From: JAGTVB01 sp964624765 | GTDB lineage: Bacteria; Pseudomonadota; Gammaproteobacteria; HK1 | DNA length: 24,581 bases | NCBI GenBank assembly: GCA_964624765.1 | Contig: CAZUZO010000038.1 | Location: forward strand, 1-24,581 | Reading direction: 5' to 3' | Part shown: positions 1-8,899 of the stretch, piece after piece | Position numbering within the stretch: the first letter of the stretch is position 1 | Layout of the letters: every line of letters begins with the position of its first letter | The notes under the pieces: model-generated | Told to the model about the DNA's origin: nothing | Seen by the model: the letters and a program-made list of their open reading frames with translations, nothing else | Database searches by the model: none | Made by a program: the position numbers and the translations under genes

Positions 1-54
1 CGCGCCGTCCGCCTTGCTCTCGTGCCGCTCGCGACGGTTTTTTCACAAGCTCTG
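1..54. repeat. Partial, diverged copy of the AGAAGCTGTTTTAA-ended repeat
   Basis: Read on the minus strand this begins AGAGCTTGTGAAAAAACC and continues GTCGCGAGCG, then GAGAGCAAGGCG and ACGGCG. These blocks occur in the same order as in the copies at 12063 and 17394 (minus strand of the latter). The window edge cuts it off. It lies just beyond the tesA stop codon. The outer end differs from the other copies, so it is probably an older or sub-family copy. Confidence 0.6.
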
Positions 55-79
55 ACCTCTCCTGGGACGTGCTCGGATT

Positions 80-772
80 TCACGACAATATCGCCTCCAG
101 ATAGGGCCAAACGTTCTCCAAGATCTGTGCCTGGGCCGAGGCCTTTGGATGGATACCGTCCGCTTGCATCAGCTGCGGGTCGTCGGCAATCCCTGCCAAC
201 AGAAACGGCACCAGCGAGATGCGATACTGGGTTGCCGCCTGCACGTACACGTCGTGAAACCCCTCACTATAGGCCGGCCCATAATTAGGCGGAATACGCA
301 TACCCAGCAACAAAACCTGGGCACCACTGCGCTGGCTGCGACTGACTATCTGCTCGAGATTACGCCGCATGTCCTTCAGGTCGAGCCCGCGCAACCCATC
401 ATTTCCGCCCAGCTCCACCAACACGATCGCTGGCCGATGCATCGCCAAGGCGCGGCCCAGACGTGCCAACCCCGCACCGCTGGTGTCGCCACTGATACTG
501 GCATTCACCACGCGATACCGTCTACCCTGTTGATCGAGTCGTCTCTGCAGCAACTGGACCCAGCCCTCCTCTACCTCGATGCCAAAAGCCGAGCTCAGAC
601 TATCACCGAGCACCATCAGCACTGGCGGTTCGGTGGCCTCGCTGCCTGCGGCCGAGACCCCAAAAGCCCACAGCAGCAGGACGAGCAACCACCCTACACG
701 GGCGCAGCGACGAATGCCGACGCCCGCTGTGCAGGCCAAACCGATCGTACCATCCACTTTGTGAAACACCAT
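80..772 (-). CDS. tesA: TesA-like SGNH-hydrolase, periplasmic esterase/thioesterase I
   Basis: Hydrolase of the GDSL/SGNH family; E. coli TesA is a periplasmic acyl-CoA thioesterase, lysophospholipase and arylesterase. Seen here, counting from the chosen start: a hydrophobic signal segment at about residues 26-42 (core LLVLLLWAFG, then SAA), block I GDSLS with nucleophile S58, oxyanion glycine G95 in ISGDTSGAG, oxyanion asparagine N124 in GGND, and the catalytic D205/H208 in DGIHP. All four blocks are intact. At 230 aa it is about 20 residues longer than E. coli TesA because of its N-terminal extension. I prefer the ATG at 772 to a TTG two codons upstream. It is divergent from ybbA with about 58 bp between them, the arrangement known from E. 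coli. Substrate is not predictable. Confidence 0.93.
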   Translation of the reverse strand: MVFHKVDGTIGLACTAGVGIRRCARVGWLLVLLLWAFGVSAAGSEATEPPVLMVLGDSLSSAFGIEVEEGWVQLLQRRLDQQGRRYRVVNASISGDTSGAGLARLGRALAMHRPAIVLVELGGNDGLRGLDLKDMRRNLEQIVSRSQRSGAQVLLLGMRIPPNYGPAYSEGFHDVYVQAATQYRISLVPFLLAGIADDPQLMQADGIHPKASAQAQILENVWPYLEAILS

Positions 773-830
773 GACCAACCCCGCCGCGGATAGATTTTGC
801 CTTCCCCTGGTCGAATAGGGGATTTCATGC

Positions 831-1559
831 TTGCCGCCTTACACCGTGACCAGACAACTGCGACACTCTGAGGTTCAGGAACCGCGCCGGCTAGTGGTGG
901 AGGCTTGCGGGGTCGAAAAACGCGTACCGAGCCCGGAGGGCGAGCTCACCATTCTCAGAGCGATGGATCTCGCCATCTTGGCTGGCGAGACGGTGGCCAT
1001 CGTCGGCGCCTCGGGCTCCGGGAAATCGACCTTACTCGGGCTCCTGGCTGGACTGGATCGTCCAACCAAGGGTATCGTTCGTCTAGACGGTCACGACCTC
1101 ACCCAGCTCGACGAAGATGAGCGCGCTGCGTTGCGCGCTTCGCTCGTCGGCTTCGTGTTTCAGTCTTTCCACCTGCTGCCGAGCCTGACCGCCATCGAGA
1201 ACGTCATGCTGCCGCTAGAACTCTCCGGCAACACCCATCCCAGACGGCGAGCTCAGCACATTATGGAGCGTGTCGGGCTACCGCACCGCCAGCACCACTA
1301 CCCGCGACAGCTCTCCGGTGGAGAGCAACAGCGGGTCGCGATCGCCCGCGCCTTCGTTACCGAGCCAAAGGTACTGTTTGCCGATGAGCCGACGGGGAAC
1401 CTCGACCAAAGTACGGGTGGCCGCGTCGCCGACTTGCTGTTCGAATTGAACCGTGAGCAAGGGACGACACTGGTGCTCGTCACCCATGACACTCGCCTCG
1501 CCGATCCCTGTGACCGGGTGCTCAGGATCGACGACGCTAGCGTGACACCGAAGGTCTAA
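831..1559 (+). CDS. ybbA: ABC transporter ATP-binding protein, YbbA/LolD type
   Basis: Nucleotide-binding subunit of a MacB/LolD-type exporter. Visible motifs are Walker A GASGSGKST (residues 59-67), a Q-loop in FVFQSFHLLPSL, signature LSGGEQQRVAIARA, Walker B VLFADEPTGNLD and the H-loop histidine in LVTHD. Every motif is complete, so an active ATPase is expected. The length of 242 aa is normal. The start is a TTG; it is supported by AGGGGA at 817-822, eight bases upstream. An ATG at 827 is out of frame and opens only a 14-codon frame. The stop lies two bases before the start of the permease gene, so the two are certainly co-transcribed. Divergence from tesA matches E. coli ybbA. The exported substrate is unknown in this family. 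Confidence 0.93.
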   Translation: MPPYTVTRQLRHSEVQEPRRLVVEACGVEKRVPSPEGELTILRAMDLAILAGETVAIVGASGSGKSTLLGLLAGLDRPTKGIVRLDGHDLTQLDEDERAALRASLVGFVFQSFHLLPSLTAIENVMLPLELSGNTHPRRRAQHIMERVGLPHRQHHYPRQLSGGEQQRVAIARAFVTEPKVLFADEPTGNLDQSTGGRVADLLFELNREQGTTLVLVTHDTRLADPCDRVLRIDDASVTPKV

Positions 1560-1561
1560 CC

Positions 1562-4087
1562 TTGCCACCATCCCTGCCAAGCCGTCTAGCGATCCGCCTC
1601 AATCCCTATCGCCTAGGGCTTCGGCTGCTGGGTCGGGAGTTGCGGGCCGGTGAGCTACGCGTGATGGTCGGGGCACTGATCATCGCGGTCGGCGCCCTCA
1701 CTGCCGTCGGTTTGTCAACCGACCGCGTGGTACAGGCCATGCGCTCCGGCGCGGCCGAGCTGCAGGCGAGCGATCTGCTGCTCGTGTCGTCCCATCCCAT
1801 CGACGCAGCGTGGTCGCGACGCGCCGAACGCCGGGGGCTGGCCACGGCGAGCACCCTGAGCTTTCCCAATATGCTGGCAGCCGGTGACCGGTTCCAGTTG
1901 GTGCAGGTCAAGGCGGTCAGCAGCGGCTACCCGCTGCGCGGCCGCCTCGAGGTCAGTGATACCCCGTTCGCACCGGCCTACCCCACGCGGGCCATACCTT
2001 CTCCTGGAACCGTTTGGATCGACGCGCAGCTGTTGTCGGCGCTTAGCCTTCGCGTCGGTCAGACGGTGAAGCTCGGCGCCGCCCAGCTGACGGTAGCGAA
2101 GGTGCTGGCCTTCGAACCGGACCGTGGCGGTGAGCTGTTCAACCTCGCACCGAGGCTTTTGATGCACATCGGCGATGTGGCACAAACTCAGTTGGTGCAA
2201 CCCGGCAGCCGAGTCACCTATCGGCTGCTGTTGGCAGGGGACACCACCGCGATCGCCAGCTTCCGCAGCATTCTGGCGGACGCCCTGCGGCCCGCAGAGC
2301 GCCTCCAGGGCACCGAGGAGGCCAGTCCCCAACTGCGTACCGCCCTCAGCCGCGCGAGCCAATTTCTCGGTCTGGCGTCGATTACCAGCGTGTTGATCGC
2401 CGGTGTTGCCGTGGTACTGGCCGCGCGACGCTATGCGATCCGCCATATCGATAGCGTCGCCATCCTACGCTCCCTCGGCGCCAGCAACCGGTTGCTCACG
2501 CAAGTTTTCGTTGTCCAGCTGCTAGTCCTCGGTCTGCTCGCAAGCCTTGCAGGTTGCGCCTTGGGGCTGGCGGCGCAGGCGGTCCTGAGTCATCTGTTCG
2601 CCGGATTGCTGTCAGCCGAGCTGCCGGCGCCCTCTTGGAGGCCTATCGCGATCGGCCTAGCGGCCGGCCTAGCCACCCTGTTAAGCTTCGCCCTACCGCC
2701 GCTGCTGAAGCTAACAGCGCTGTCTCCGAGCGCAGTGCTACACCGAAACGTAGGCGACTTCCCAGCGCCGATGCGCGCGCCCTACGCCGGCGTCATCCTG
2801 ATCCTGGTGGCGCTCGGTTATCAGCTCGGCTTGGAGCCGAGACTCGCCAGCTATATCCTGGTCGGCACGGTAGCCACCCTGGTGCTGTTGGCGATCAGCG
2901 CCAGGCTGCTGATCAGAGTCCTGTCAGGGCTGCGCAGCCGAGTCGGGGTCGCCTGGCGCTTTGGCCTCGCCAACCTGGCACGACGGCCCCAGGATAGCGT
3001 CTTACAGATCGTGGCCTTGGGTGTGGGGATGTTGGTGCTGCTAGTACTCACTTTCGTACGCACCGATTTGCTGGCGGGCTGGCAAAAGCAACTCCCTCCG
3101 AATACCCCGAATTTTTTCCTACTCAACGTGCAGCCACAGGAGATTGCGTCGGTGAAGCGCCATCTGGCCGAGCAGGGGCTGCCAGCGCCCGTCATGTATC
3201 CCATGACCCGCGCTCGGCTGCGGCAAATCAATGGCGCCCCCATAACCCCAGACCAGTACCCGGATCCGCGCACCCAACAGCTTGTCACCAGGGAATTCAA
3301 TCTATCCTGGAGTCAACAACTGCCGATCGACAACCAGGTCGTGCAAGGCCGATGGTGGAACGAACCGACCCCCGGGGGGCCCGCTTTCTCCGTCGAGCAA
3401 GGGTTAGCCGAGAGACTCGGTATTCAGCTCGGCGATACCCTGGCCTTTGACGTCGCCGGGCAAAGCATCGAGGGGCGGGTCGAAAGCCTACGATTCGTGG
3501 CGTGGGACTCCTTCCGGGTTAACTTCTTCGTCTTGCTGCCTCCTGGCGTGTTGGATGACGTGCCTGCGACTTACCTCACCAGCCTGCATCTACCGCTATC
3601 GCAAAGGCAGATACTCGGCGAACTGGTGCAGGCTTTTCCTGGCATCACCGTTCTCGACGTGGATGCTCTCCTGACAAAGGCTCGATCCGTCGTCGCGCAA
3701 GCCATAACTGCTGTTCAATATGTGTTCCTGTTCACCCTCGCCGCCGGACTGGGCGTACTGTACGCGGCGGTGCAGGCGACATTGGAGGAACGCAAGCTGG
3801 AAGCGGCCGTCTTGCGGGCACTCGGCGCGCGCCGCAAAGATATCATCCTGGGTGTGCTGAGCGAGTTTGTGCTGCTCGGATCACTTGCCGGACTGGTCGC
3901 AACCCTGGGCGCCGCTGTTCTGAGCCAGCGGTTGGCCAGCGCGGTCTTCGATGTAAGCCTGCACCTCGCCCCGTGGCTCTGGATGGTCGGCATCCTAGGT
4001 GGTGCGGTCGGTGTTGGATTGGCCGGGTTCCTCGGCACTCGCTCGGTGCTTGCCACCCCTCCGAGCGCCAGCTTGCGTGCCACGTGA
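1562..4087 (+). CDS. ybbP: FtsX/MacB-family ABC permease, YbbP type
   Basis: Inner-membrane permease partner of the preceding ATPase. It is 841 aa, close to E. coli YbbP (about 800). It has the expected duplicated FtsX layout: an N-terminal membrane helix near residues 34-50 followed by a large periplasmic part, a first group of helices at about 265-400, further helices at about 405-510 (LVLLAISARLL, GMLVLLVLTFV), a second periplasmic domain, and a final FtsX helix set at about 715-830 (FLFTLAAGLGVLYAAV; LGARRKDIILGVLSEF). The cytoplasmic coupling motif typical of these permeases (RSLGASN; RALGARR) appears in both halves. The start is TTG, with AAGG at 1551-1554 seven bases upstream. Forms one exporter with ybbA; no substrate can be assigned. 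Confidence 0.92.
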   Translation: MPPSLPSRLAIRLNPYRLGLRLLGRELRAGELRVMVGALIIAVGALTAVGLSTDRVVQAMRSGAAELQASDLLLVSSHPIDAAWSRRAERRGLATASTLSFPNMLAAGDRFQLVQVKAVSSGYPLRGRLEVSDTPFAPAYPTRAIPSPGTVWIDAQLLSALSLRVGQTVKLGAAQLTVAKVLAFEPDRGGELFNLAPRLLMHIGDVAQTQLVQPGSRVTYRLLLAGDTTAIASFRSILADALRPAERLQGTEEASPQLRTALSRASQFLGLASITSVLIAGVAVVLAARRYAIRHIDSVAILRSLGASNRLLTQVFVVQLLVLGLLASLAGCALGLAAQAVLSHLFAGLLSAELPAPSWRPIAIGLAAGLATLLSFALPPLLKLTALSPSAVLHRNVGDFPAPMRAPYAGVILILVALGYQLGLEPRLASYILVGTVATLVLLAISARLLIRVLSGLRSRVGVAWRFGLANLARRPQDSVLQIVALGVGMLVLLVLTFVRTDLLAGWQKQLPPNTPNFFLLNVQPQEIASVKRHLAEQGLPAPVMYPMTRARLRQINGAPITPDQYPDPRTQQLVTREFNLSWSQQLPIDNQVVQGRWWNEPTPGGPAFSVEQGLAERLGIQLGDTLAFDVAGQSIEGRVESLRFVAWDSFRVNFFVLLPPGVLDDVPATYLTSLHLPLSQRQILGELVQAFPGITVLDVDALLTKARSVVAQAITAVQYVFLFTLAAGLGVLYAAVQATLEERKLEAAVLRALGARRKDIILGVLSEFVLLGSLAGLVATLGAAVLSQRLASAVFDVSLHLAPWLWMVGILGGAVGVGLAGFLGTRSVLATPPSASLRAT

Positions 4088-4568
4088 GGGCCCGCCCATG
4101 AGCCCACCACCGCTCGCGGGAAGGGGGGAAGTGGGAGCAACGATGATCCTGTCCGGCGCCGGTCATCTCCGGGACGTTTTGGCCCCGCGGCGCAGAGGCG
4201 TACTGACTAATCCCAGGGCTGGGTGGGCAACGAGCTCATTCACGCCGGCCGTTGAACACCGTATCATATTCCTGTCGTCGGTCACGGTCATCGTCGCAGT
4301 AGCGTCTTGTCCTCTCCCGCCAGGCTGCCACGTGCGGGATTCGGCGCCGATTCTACGCTTTGTACATCGCCCCATGACGAAACGACGCCCAGGGTTGTCT
4401 GATTAGGGGCGCGGCCCCTGGCGAGCCACATGCCTGGCGTCGAACAGCCCACACAGGGGGTTTATCCCGCGCGACCCCTCGGCGCACTCCCGACGGGCTA
4501 TTTGCTTCGGGGGAACGTGACCCACGTGTTGAAGGGCCACCCACACATCAGCCATTTAGCGAGAACCG
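4088..4568. other. Intergenic region, no gene recognised
   Basis: 481 bp between the exporter and the flavoprotein gene. I see no convincing coding frame, tRNA or classical terminator. A short GGGGC-GC-GGCCCC type hairpin lies at about 4406-4419 without a following T-run. The only Shine-Dalgarno-like bases before the flavoprotein start are a weak GAGAA at 4561-4565. Confidence 0.5.
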
Positions 4569-7500
4569 ATGAAGGGAAACCACCCACACGATACGGCGCT
4601 TGGCATCCCAGGGTTTACCTATTGGGATCTGTACGCTCCGCATCGCCTCTCTGATCTTCAGGATGCTTTCGACGCCACCTTACGAGCGGCCGATGCGGCC
4701 CTGTTTGACAGCTTTGTGTCCTATCGCGCGCGACAAGGCGAAGGCCTCACAGTCACACAACGGTCCGAGCTCTTAGTACGCCTCGCTCCCCACGTTGGCC
4801 GATTCGTGGCACGCCTGTTCGGGATAGAGGGGGAACGCGCAGCAAAGATGTCCGCGACCGACCGCGAGTTAGCCACCGTGTTCGCCTATCGTCGCGAGAT
4901 CGTGCAAGGGGTGGAGAAGCTGTTCAAGCGAGAAGAGGCCGACCGATGGGATATCGCCGCCCTGGATCAGGCCGTTCAGATGCTCAGACAATCGGCCTTT
5001 CCCGAGGTGGCCAGCGACACCGACGCGGAGCGTGCCTTCAGCACACTCGCGGCCCGGTTGCTGGCGTTGCGCCAAGCTGTCGGGGAGTCCGCCAGTGCAG
5101 ATCCGACATCGGCTACCGAAACCGCCCACGCCATCGCCTCCCTCCGCCAACGGTTGGCAACCCACCCCCAGGGCCGAGCGACCTTCACCCAGGCATTGGC
5201 CGAGCCGGACCCCCTCGGTTTTGTCGAGCAGCTGCTCGATACCGTGCGCCGCTGGACTTACCAAGCATGGCATAACCCGCATTCACAACCGAGAAACGAA
5301 GGTTGGGTAAGCTTTAAAAGCGTCCCGCGCATCGATTTCTCCCGACTTGTCGCCTTCCAGACCAGCCAGGAAGCGGGCTACCGCACCCTCACCATTGATG
5401 AGACCAAGCGCCGGCGACGGGACGGCTTCGCCCTGACCGACCGGCGCTTCGTTGAGCGAGAGGTGCTGTTTGAGGTCGACCATTGCATCTACTGTCACGA
5501 CCGCGACCGGGACTCGTGCTCCAAGGGCATGCGCAAGAAGGATGGTACGCTAAGAGAAAATCCCCTCGGGGTCATTCTGACCGGCTGTCCACTGGAGGAA
5601 AAGATTTCCGAAGCGCACCTGTTGAAACGCGGTGGGGATGATATCGGGGCGCTCGCTCTCATCACCCTCGACAACCCGATGGTTGCGGGCACTGGCCATC
5701 GGATCTGCAACGACTGCATGAAAAGCTGTATCTACCAAAAGGTCGAGCCGGTCAACATCCCTCAGATCGAGACCAACATCCTCACCGATGTGCTGTTCAT
5801 GCCCTATGGATTCGAGATCTATAGCCTGCTCACCCGTTGGAACCCACTCAATGTCAAAAGACCCTACGCCCTGCCTTACAACGGGAAAAATATACTGGTG
5901 GTGGGGCTTGGCCCCGCGGGCTATACCCTGGCCCACTATCTCATCAACGAAGGCTTCGGCGTCGTCGGGATCGACGGCCTAAAGATCGAGCCCTTACCCC
6001 AAGCGTTGGTGGGAAGTCCCGACACTCCACCTGCCCCCATTCGCGATTTCGCTTCCCTCTACGAAGAACTCGATGACCGCATCATGGCCGGCTTCGGGGG
6101 AGTGGCCGAGTACGGTATCACGGTGCGCTGGGATAAGAATTTCCTCAAGGTGATCTATCTGAATCTCGCCCGCCGGCCCAGCTTTCGCTGCTATGGGGGT
6201 ATCCGTTTCGGTGGCACGTTGGCTATCGAGGACGCCTGGGCATTGGGGTTTGACCACATTGCCATCGCCGCCGGTGCCGGCGAACCGACCGTCATCGGTA
6301 TGCACAACAACCTCATCCGAGGGGTACGCCAGGCTTCGGACTTCCTTATGGCCCTGCAGCTCACGGGAGCGGCTAAACGCCGGTCCCTGACCAACCTGCA
6401 GGTAAGGTTGCCCGCCGGCATCATCGGGGGAGGCTTGACGGCCATCGATACCGCCACCGAACTGCTGGCTTACTACCCGGTGCAAGTCGAAAAGTGCCTC
6501 GAGCGGTACGAAAAGCTCGCGGCTCGTTTCGGATCCGATGCGGTTCTTGCCCGCTATGACGAGGAGGAGCAGCAAATCCTCGAGGAGTTTCTGACCCACG
6601 GCCGCACGTTGCGCCGCGAGCGAGAACGCGCGCGAAGCGATAACCGAGCGCCGGATTTCTTGCCGCTACTGAGAAGCTGGGGTGGCGTCACCCTTTACTA
6701 CCGCAAGGATCTCGGTGATTCCCCTGCCTACCGCCAGAACCATGAGGAGATCCAAAAAGCACTGGAGGAAGGCATCGCCGTGGCACCGGCCATGAGCCCG
6801 GTCGAAGCCCTGGCGGACGAGTATGGGCATCTGCGGGCCGTCAAGTTTGACCGCCTGGTGCAAGTCGACGGCCGCTGGGTGCGCGCCAGCGAGCAACCGG
6901 TGGTGCCACTGCGCAGCCTGTTCATCGCTGCCGGAACATCACCGAACATCATCTATGAGCGCGAGCATCCGGGCAGCTTTGAACGAACGGGCAAGTTCTT
7001 TCGGCGTTTTGAGCCGCGCTGGGACGACGCGTCCCCCACCCTGGTCCCCACCAACGATGCAACCATCCCAAAACTGGGTCAACCGGCACCGTTCACCTCC
7101 TATCAGGTGGCCGGCAAATACATCACCTTCTTCGGGGACAACCACCCAGTCTATGCCGGCAATGTGGTCAAGGCCATGGCCAGCGCCAAGAACGGCTACC
7201 CGTATATCGTACGGCTGTTCAAGGGCGAACTGCAGACCCTCGATCCGTCGCGGCAGGCAGACCGGAACGCGACCCTCATGCGCTTACATCGCCGCCTCGA
7301 TCAGGAGCTCGTCGCCACTGTTGCGGAAGTGCAACGACTGACGCCGACCATCGTCGAGGTCGTGGTACGGGCTCCCATGCAAGCCCGGCAATTTCGTCCC
7401 GGACAATTTTACCGAGTGCAAAATCTGGAAAGCCACGCGCCCGTGGTGGCCAACACTTGTCTGGCGGCGGAAGGCTTAGCGCTGACCGGGGCTTGGGTGG

Positions 7501-8288
7501 ACAAGGCGTGTGGGCTGATCTCCTTGATAACGCTGGAAATGGGCGCCTCCTCTAAGCTCTGTGCCCTGTGGCAACCCGGGGATCCCATCGTGCTGATGGG
7601 CCCGAGCGGGGCGCCGACCGAGATCCCGTCCGATGAGAACGTCCTGTTAGTCGGTGGCGGGCTAGGTAACGCGGTGCTGTTCTCCATCGGACGCGCTCTA
7701 CGGGCGGCCGGCTCGCGGGTACTGTACTTCGCAGGCTATCGCAAGCCCCTCGATGTGTTTCGGCGCGCCGATCTCGAGGCGGCTTCTGATGTGTTGGTGT
7801 GGGCGGTGGACGCCGCACCCGAGGTCGTGCCCTTACCGGCTATGCGCCCACAAGACAAGAGCTTCGTCGGGAACCTGGTACAGGCCATTACCGCCTACGG
7901 TGCCGGGGCACTCGGGCCCACCGACATACCCTTATCCACCATTGATCGGCTGATCGCCATCGGATCCGACCGCATGATGGCGGCCATCAAGGTGGCTCGC
8001 GGGGGAGTCCTACGGTCCTTTCTTAAGCCAGACCTCATCGCTATCGGTTCCATCAATTCCCCCATGCAATGCATGATGAAAGGCATCTGTTCTCAATGCC
8101 TGTGTAAACACACCGATCGATCGGGAGAAGTGAGCTTTGTGTACTCCTGTTATAACCAAGATCAGCCCCTCGATGAGGTGGATTTCGCCAATCTGAGCGC
8201 TCGCCTTCGACAGAATTCGGTGCAGGAAAAACTCACTGACCTGTGGCTCGATTACGCGCTGGAAGAGTTCCATGGCGCCCGCACCTGA
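4569..8288 (+). CDS. 1239-aa iron-sulfur flavoprotein, NfnB/GltD-like half fused to NfnA/PyrK-like half
   Basis: A soluble multi-domain oxidoreductase. Domain order: an unrecognised mostly helical region (1-290); a GltD-type double cluster region with C306, C309, C317, C340 (GCP) and then C380, C383, C387; an FAD Rossmann motif GLGPAG at 446-451; a second nucleotide-binding motif IIGGG ending at 622; a charged helical insertion at about 640-690; then a ferredoxin-reductase/PyrK-like half with FRPGQF near 941, VGGGLGN near 1028, and a C-terminal cysteine group C1168, C1174, C1177, C1179, C1194 fitting a [2Fe-2S] site. Known family background: GltD-like plus PyrK-like modules make up two-subunit NfnAB, which moves electrons between NADH, NADPH and ferredoxin. 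A fused transhydrogenase-like enzyme is my inference; the substrate could differ. The ATG has a weak ribosome site. It stands alone, 313 bp before the next gene. Confidence 0.8.
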   Translation: MKGNHPHDTALGIPGFTYWDLYAPHRLSDLQDAFDATLRAADAALFDSFVSYRARQGEGLTVTQRSELLVRLAPHVGRFVARLFGIEGERAAKMSATDRELATVFAYRREIVQGVEKLFKREEADRWDIAALDQAVQMLRQSAFPEVASDTDAERAFSTLAARLLALRQAVGESASADPTSATETAHAIASLRQRLATHPQGRATFTQALAEPDPLGFVEQLLDTVRRWTYQAWHNPHSQPRNEGWVSFKSVPRIDFSRLVAFQTSQEAGYRTLTIDETKRRRRDGFALTDRRFVEREVLFEVDHCIYCHDRDRDSCSKGMRKKDGTLRENPLGVILTGCPLEEKISEAHLLKRGGDDIGALALITLDNPMVAGTGHRICNDCMKSCIYQKVEPVNIPQIETNILTDVLFMPYGFEIYSLLTRWNPLNVKRPYALPYNGKNILVVGLGPAGYTLAHYLINEGFGVVGIDGLKIEPLPQALVGSPDTPPAPIRDFASLYEELDDRIMAGFGGVAEYGITVRWDKNFLKVIYLNLARRPSFRCYGGIRFGGTLAIEDAWALGFDHIAIAAGAGEPTVIGMHNNLIRGVRQASDFLMALQLTGAAKRRSLTNLQVRLPAGIIGGGLTAIDTATELLAYYPVQVEKCLERYEKLAARFGSDAVLARYDEEEQQILEEFLTHGRTLRRERERARSDNRAPDFLPLLRSWGGVTLYYRKDLGDSPAYRQNHEEIQKALEEGIAVAPAMSPVEALADEYGHLRAVKFDRLVQVDGRWVRASEQPVVPLRSLFIAAGTSPNIIYEREHPGSFERTGKFFRRFEPRWDDASPTLVPTNDATIPKLGQPAPFTSYQVAGKYITFFGDNHPVYAGNVVKAMASAKNGYPYIVRLFKGELQTLDPSRQADRNATLMRLHRRLDQELVATVAEVQRLTPTIVEVVVRAPMQARQFRPGQFYRVQNLESHAPVVANTCLAAEGLALTGAWVDKACGLISLITLEMGASSKLCALWQPGDPIVLMGPSGAPTEIPSDENVLLVGGGLGNAVLFSIGRALRAAGSRVLYFAGYRKPLDVFRRADLEAASDVLVWAVDAAPEVVPLPAMRPQDKSFVGNLVQAITAYGAGALGPTDIPLSTIDRLIAIGSDRMMAAIKVARGGVLRSFLKPDLIAIGSINSPMQCMMKGICSQCLCKHTDRSGEVSFVYSCYNQDQPLDEVDFANLSARLRQNSVQEKLTDLWLDYALEEFHGART

Positions 8289-8601
8289 GAAGTTGTGACC
8301 CAAGCGCCGCCGAGAGCCCAGCGCACGGGGTTAAACCCATCATATATCAAATAGATAGACGAACACCCGAGCACACCGCCCCACGCAGCCATGGGGGCAT
8401 CCTCCGCGTGTTGACAAGCGTTGATAGCTCCTAAACAAGCCGCACTCGCGATGACTAACTCGATTTTCTTCTCTTTGCGCGCCGTAATACGGACATCTCC
8501 AGCCAAATATGATGTATTATACCGGTCCTATCTGTAATGATATCGGTATAGTGTGATAACAGTAGCGATCTAAAATATTGCTGCTCAGGAGACCCCTATC
8601 G
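8289..8601. other. Intergenic, AT-rich leader of the small regulator gene
   Basis: 313 bp with no coding frame I can support. The last third is clearly more AT-rich than the surroundings and carries the inverted repeat listed separately. A TTGACA occurs at 8411-8416 but has no good -10 at normal spacing. Confidence 0.5.
8518..8550. promoter_or_regulatory. Inverted repeat TATACCG-N19-CGGTATA, candidate operator
   Basis: TATACCG at 8518-8524 and its exact complement CGGTATA at 8544-8550 lie 52 bp upstream of the small ribbon-helix-helix-like gene. The region is AT-rich and promoter-like. Proteins of that fold often bind short palindromes and regulate their own gene, so autoregulation is a reasonable inference, but not shown. 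Confidence 0.4.
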
Positions 8602-8889
8602 GTGACTAGGAACAGCCAAAAGACCGGCCTCCGAGGCCAAGGCGGCGAGTTGGGCATGTTTTCAATCGAGGCCCGTCCGGGTGGTGCCGCTCAGGTCGTG
8701 GTCGTCGGTAAGGCCACCCGCAAGCGCGCTAAGGCGTTCATCAATATCCCGGTTTCCGAGACCTTGCGTAAGCGTTTGGATACCCAGATTGTCGGCTCGC
8801 TAGCGATGGGCACCGGCGCCTTACTCGAATGGGCCCTCGAGGAGCTCAAACGGCAAGGCATCTCTATCGAGGCGCGGGTGCGGGACTAA
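8602..8889 (+). CDS. Small probable ribbon-helix-helix protein, copy 1
   Basis: 95-aa protein of no family I can name. The C-terminal half reads as a beta strand (AFINIPVS), a helix (ETLRKRLDTQIV), a glycine turn (GSLAMGTG) and a second helix (ALLEWALEELKRQ), the order of a ribbon-helix-helix DNA-binding fold; the strand is preceded by a basic stretch (RKRAK). The N-terminal third holds another strand-rich part (MFSIEARP, QVVVVGK). The GTG start at 8602 is chosen because AGGAG lies at 8587-8591, ten bases upstream; a TTG eight codons earlier lies before that site. It has a paralogue on the other strand at 12232-12540 (about 46 of 78 residues identical by hand alignment). Ten bases separate it from the PAS-GGDEF-EAL gene, so the two are likely co-transcribed. 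Confidence 0.75.
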   Translation: MTRNSQKTGLRGQGGELGMFSIEARPGGAAQVVVVGKATRKRAKAFINIPVSETLRKRLDTQIVGSLAMGTGALLEWALEELKRQGISIEARVRD

Positions 8890-8899
8890 CTCTCCACTC

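Noticed and set aside
149..793. Long open frame on the plus strand over tesA
   Set aside because: It is antisense to a gene with four intact catalytic blocks; its product is rich in His, Gln and Thr and has no recognisable pattern.
4370..4385. GACGAAACGA resembling a family-1 element end
   Set aside because: Single partial match with no partner end within 300 bp.
4455..4485. A stretch GGTTTATCCCGCGCG resembling some CRISPR repeats
   Set aside because: Occurs once only; no spaced repeats around it and no cas genes in the window.
8411..8440. sigma-70 promoter with TTGACA before small regulator copy 1
   Set aside because: The -10 position at 16-18 bp spacing reads without TATAAT likeness.
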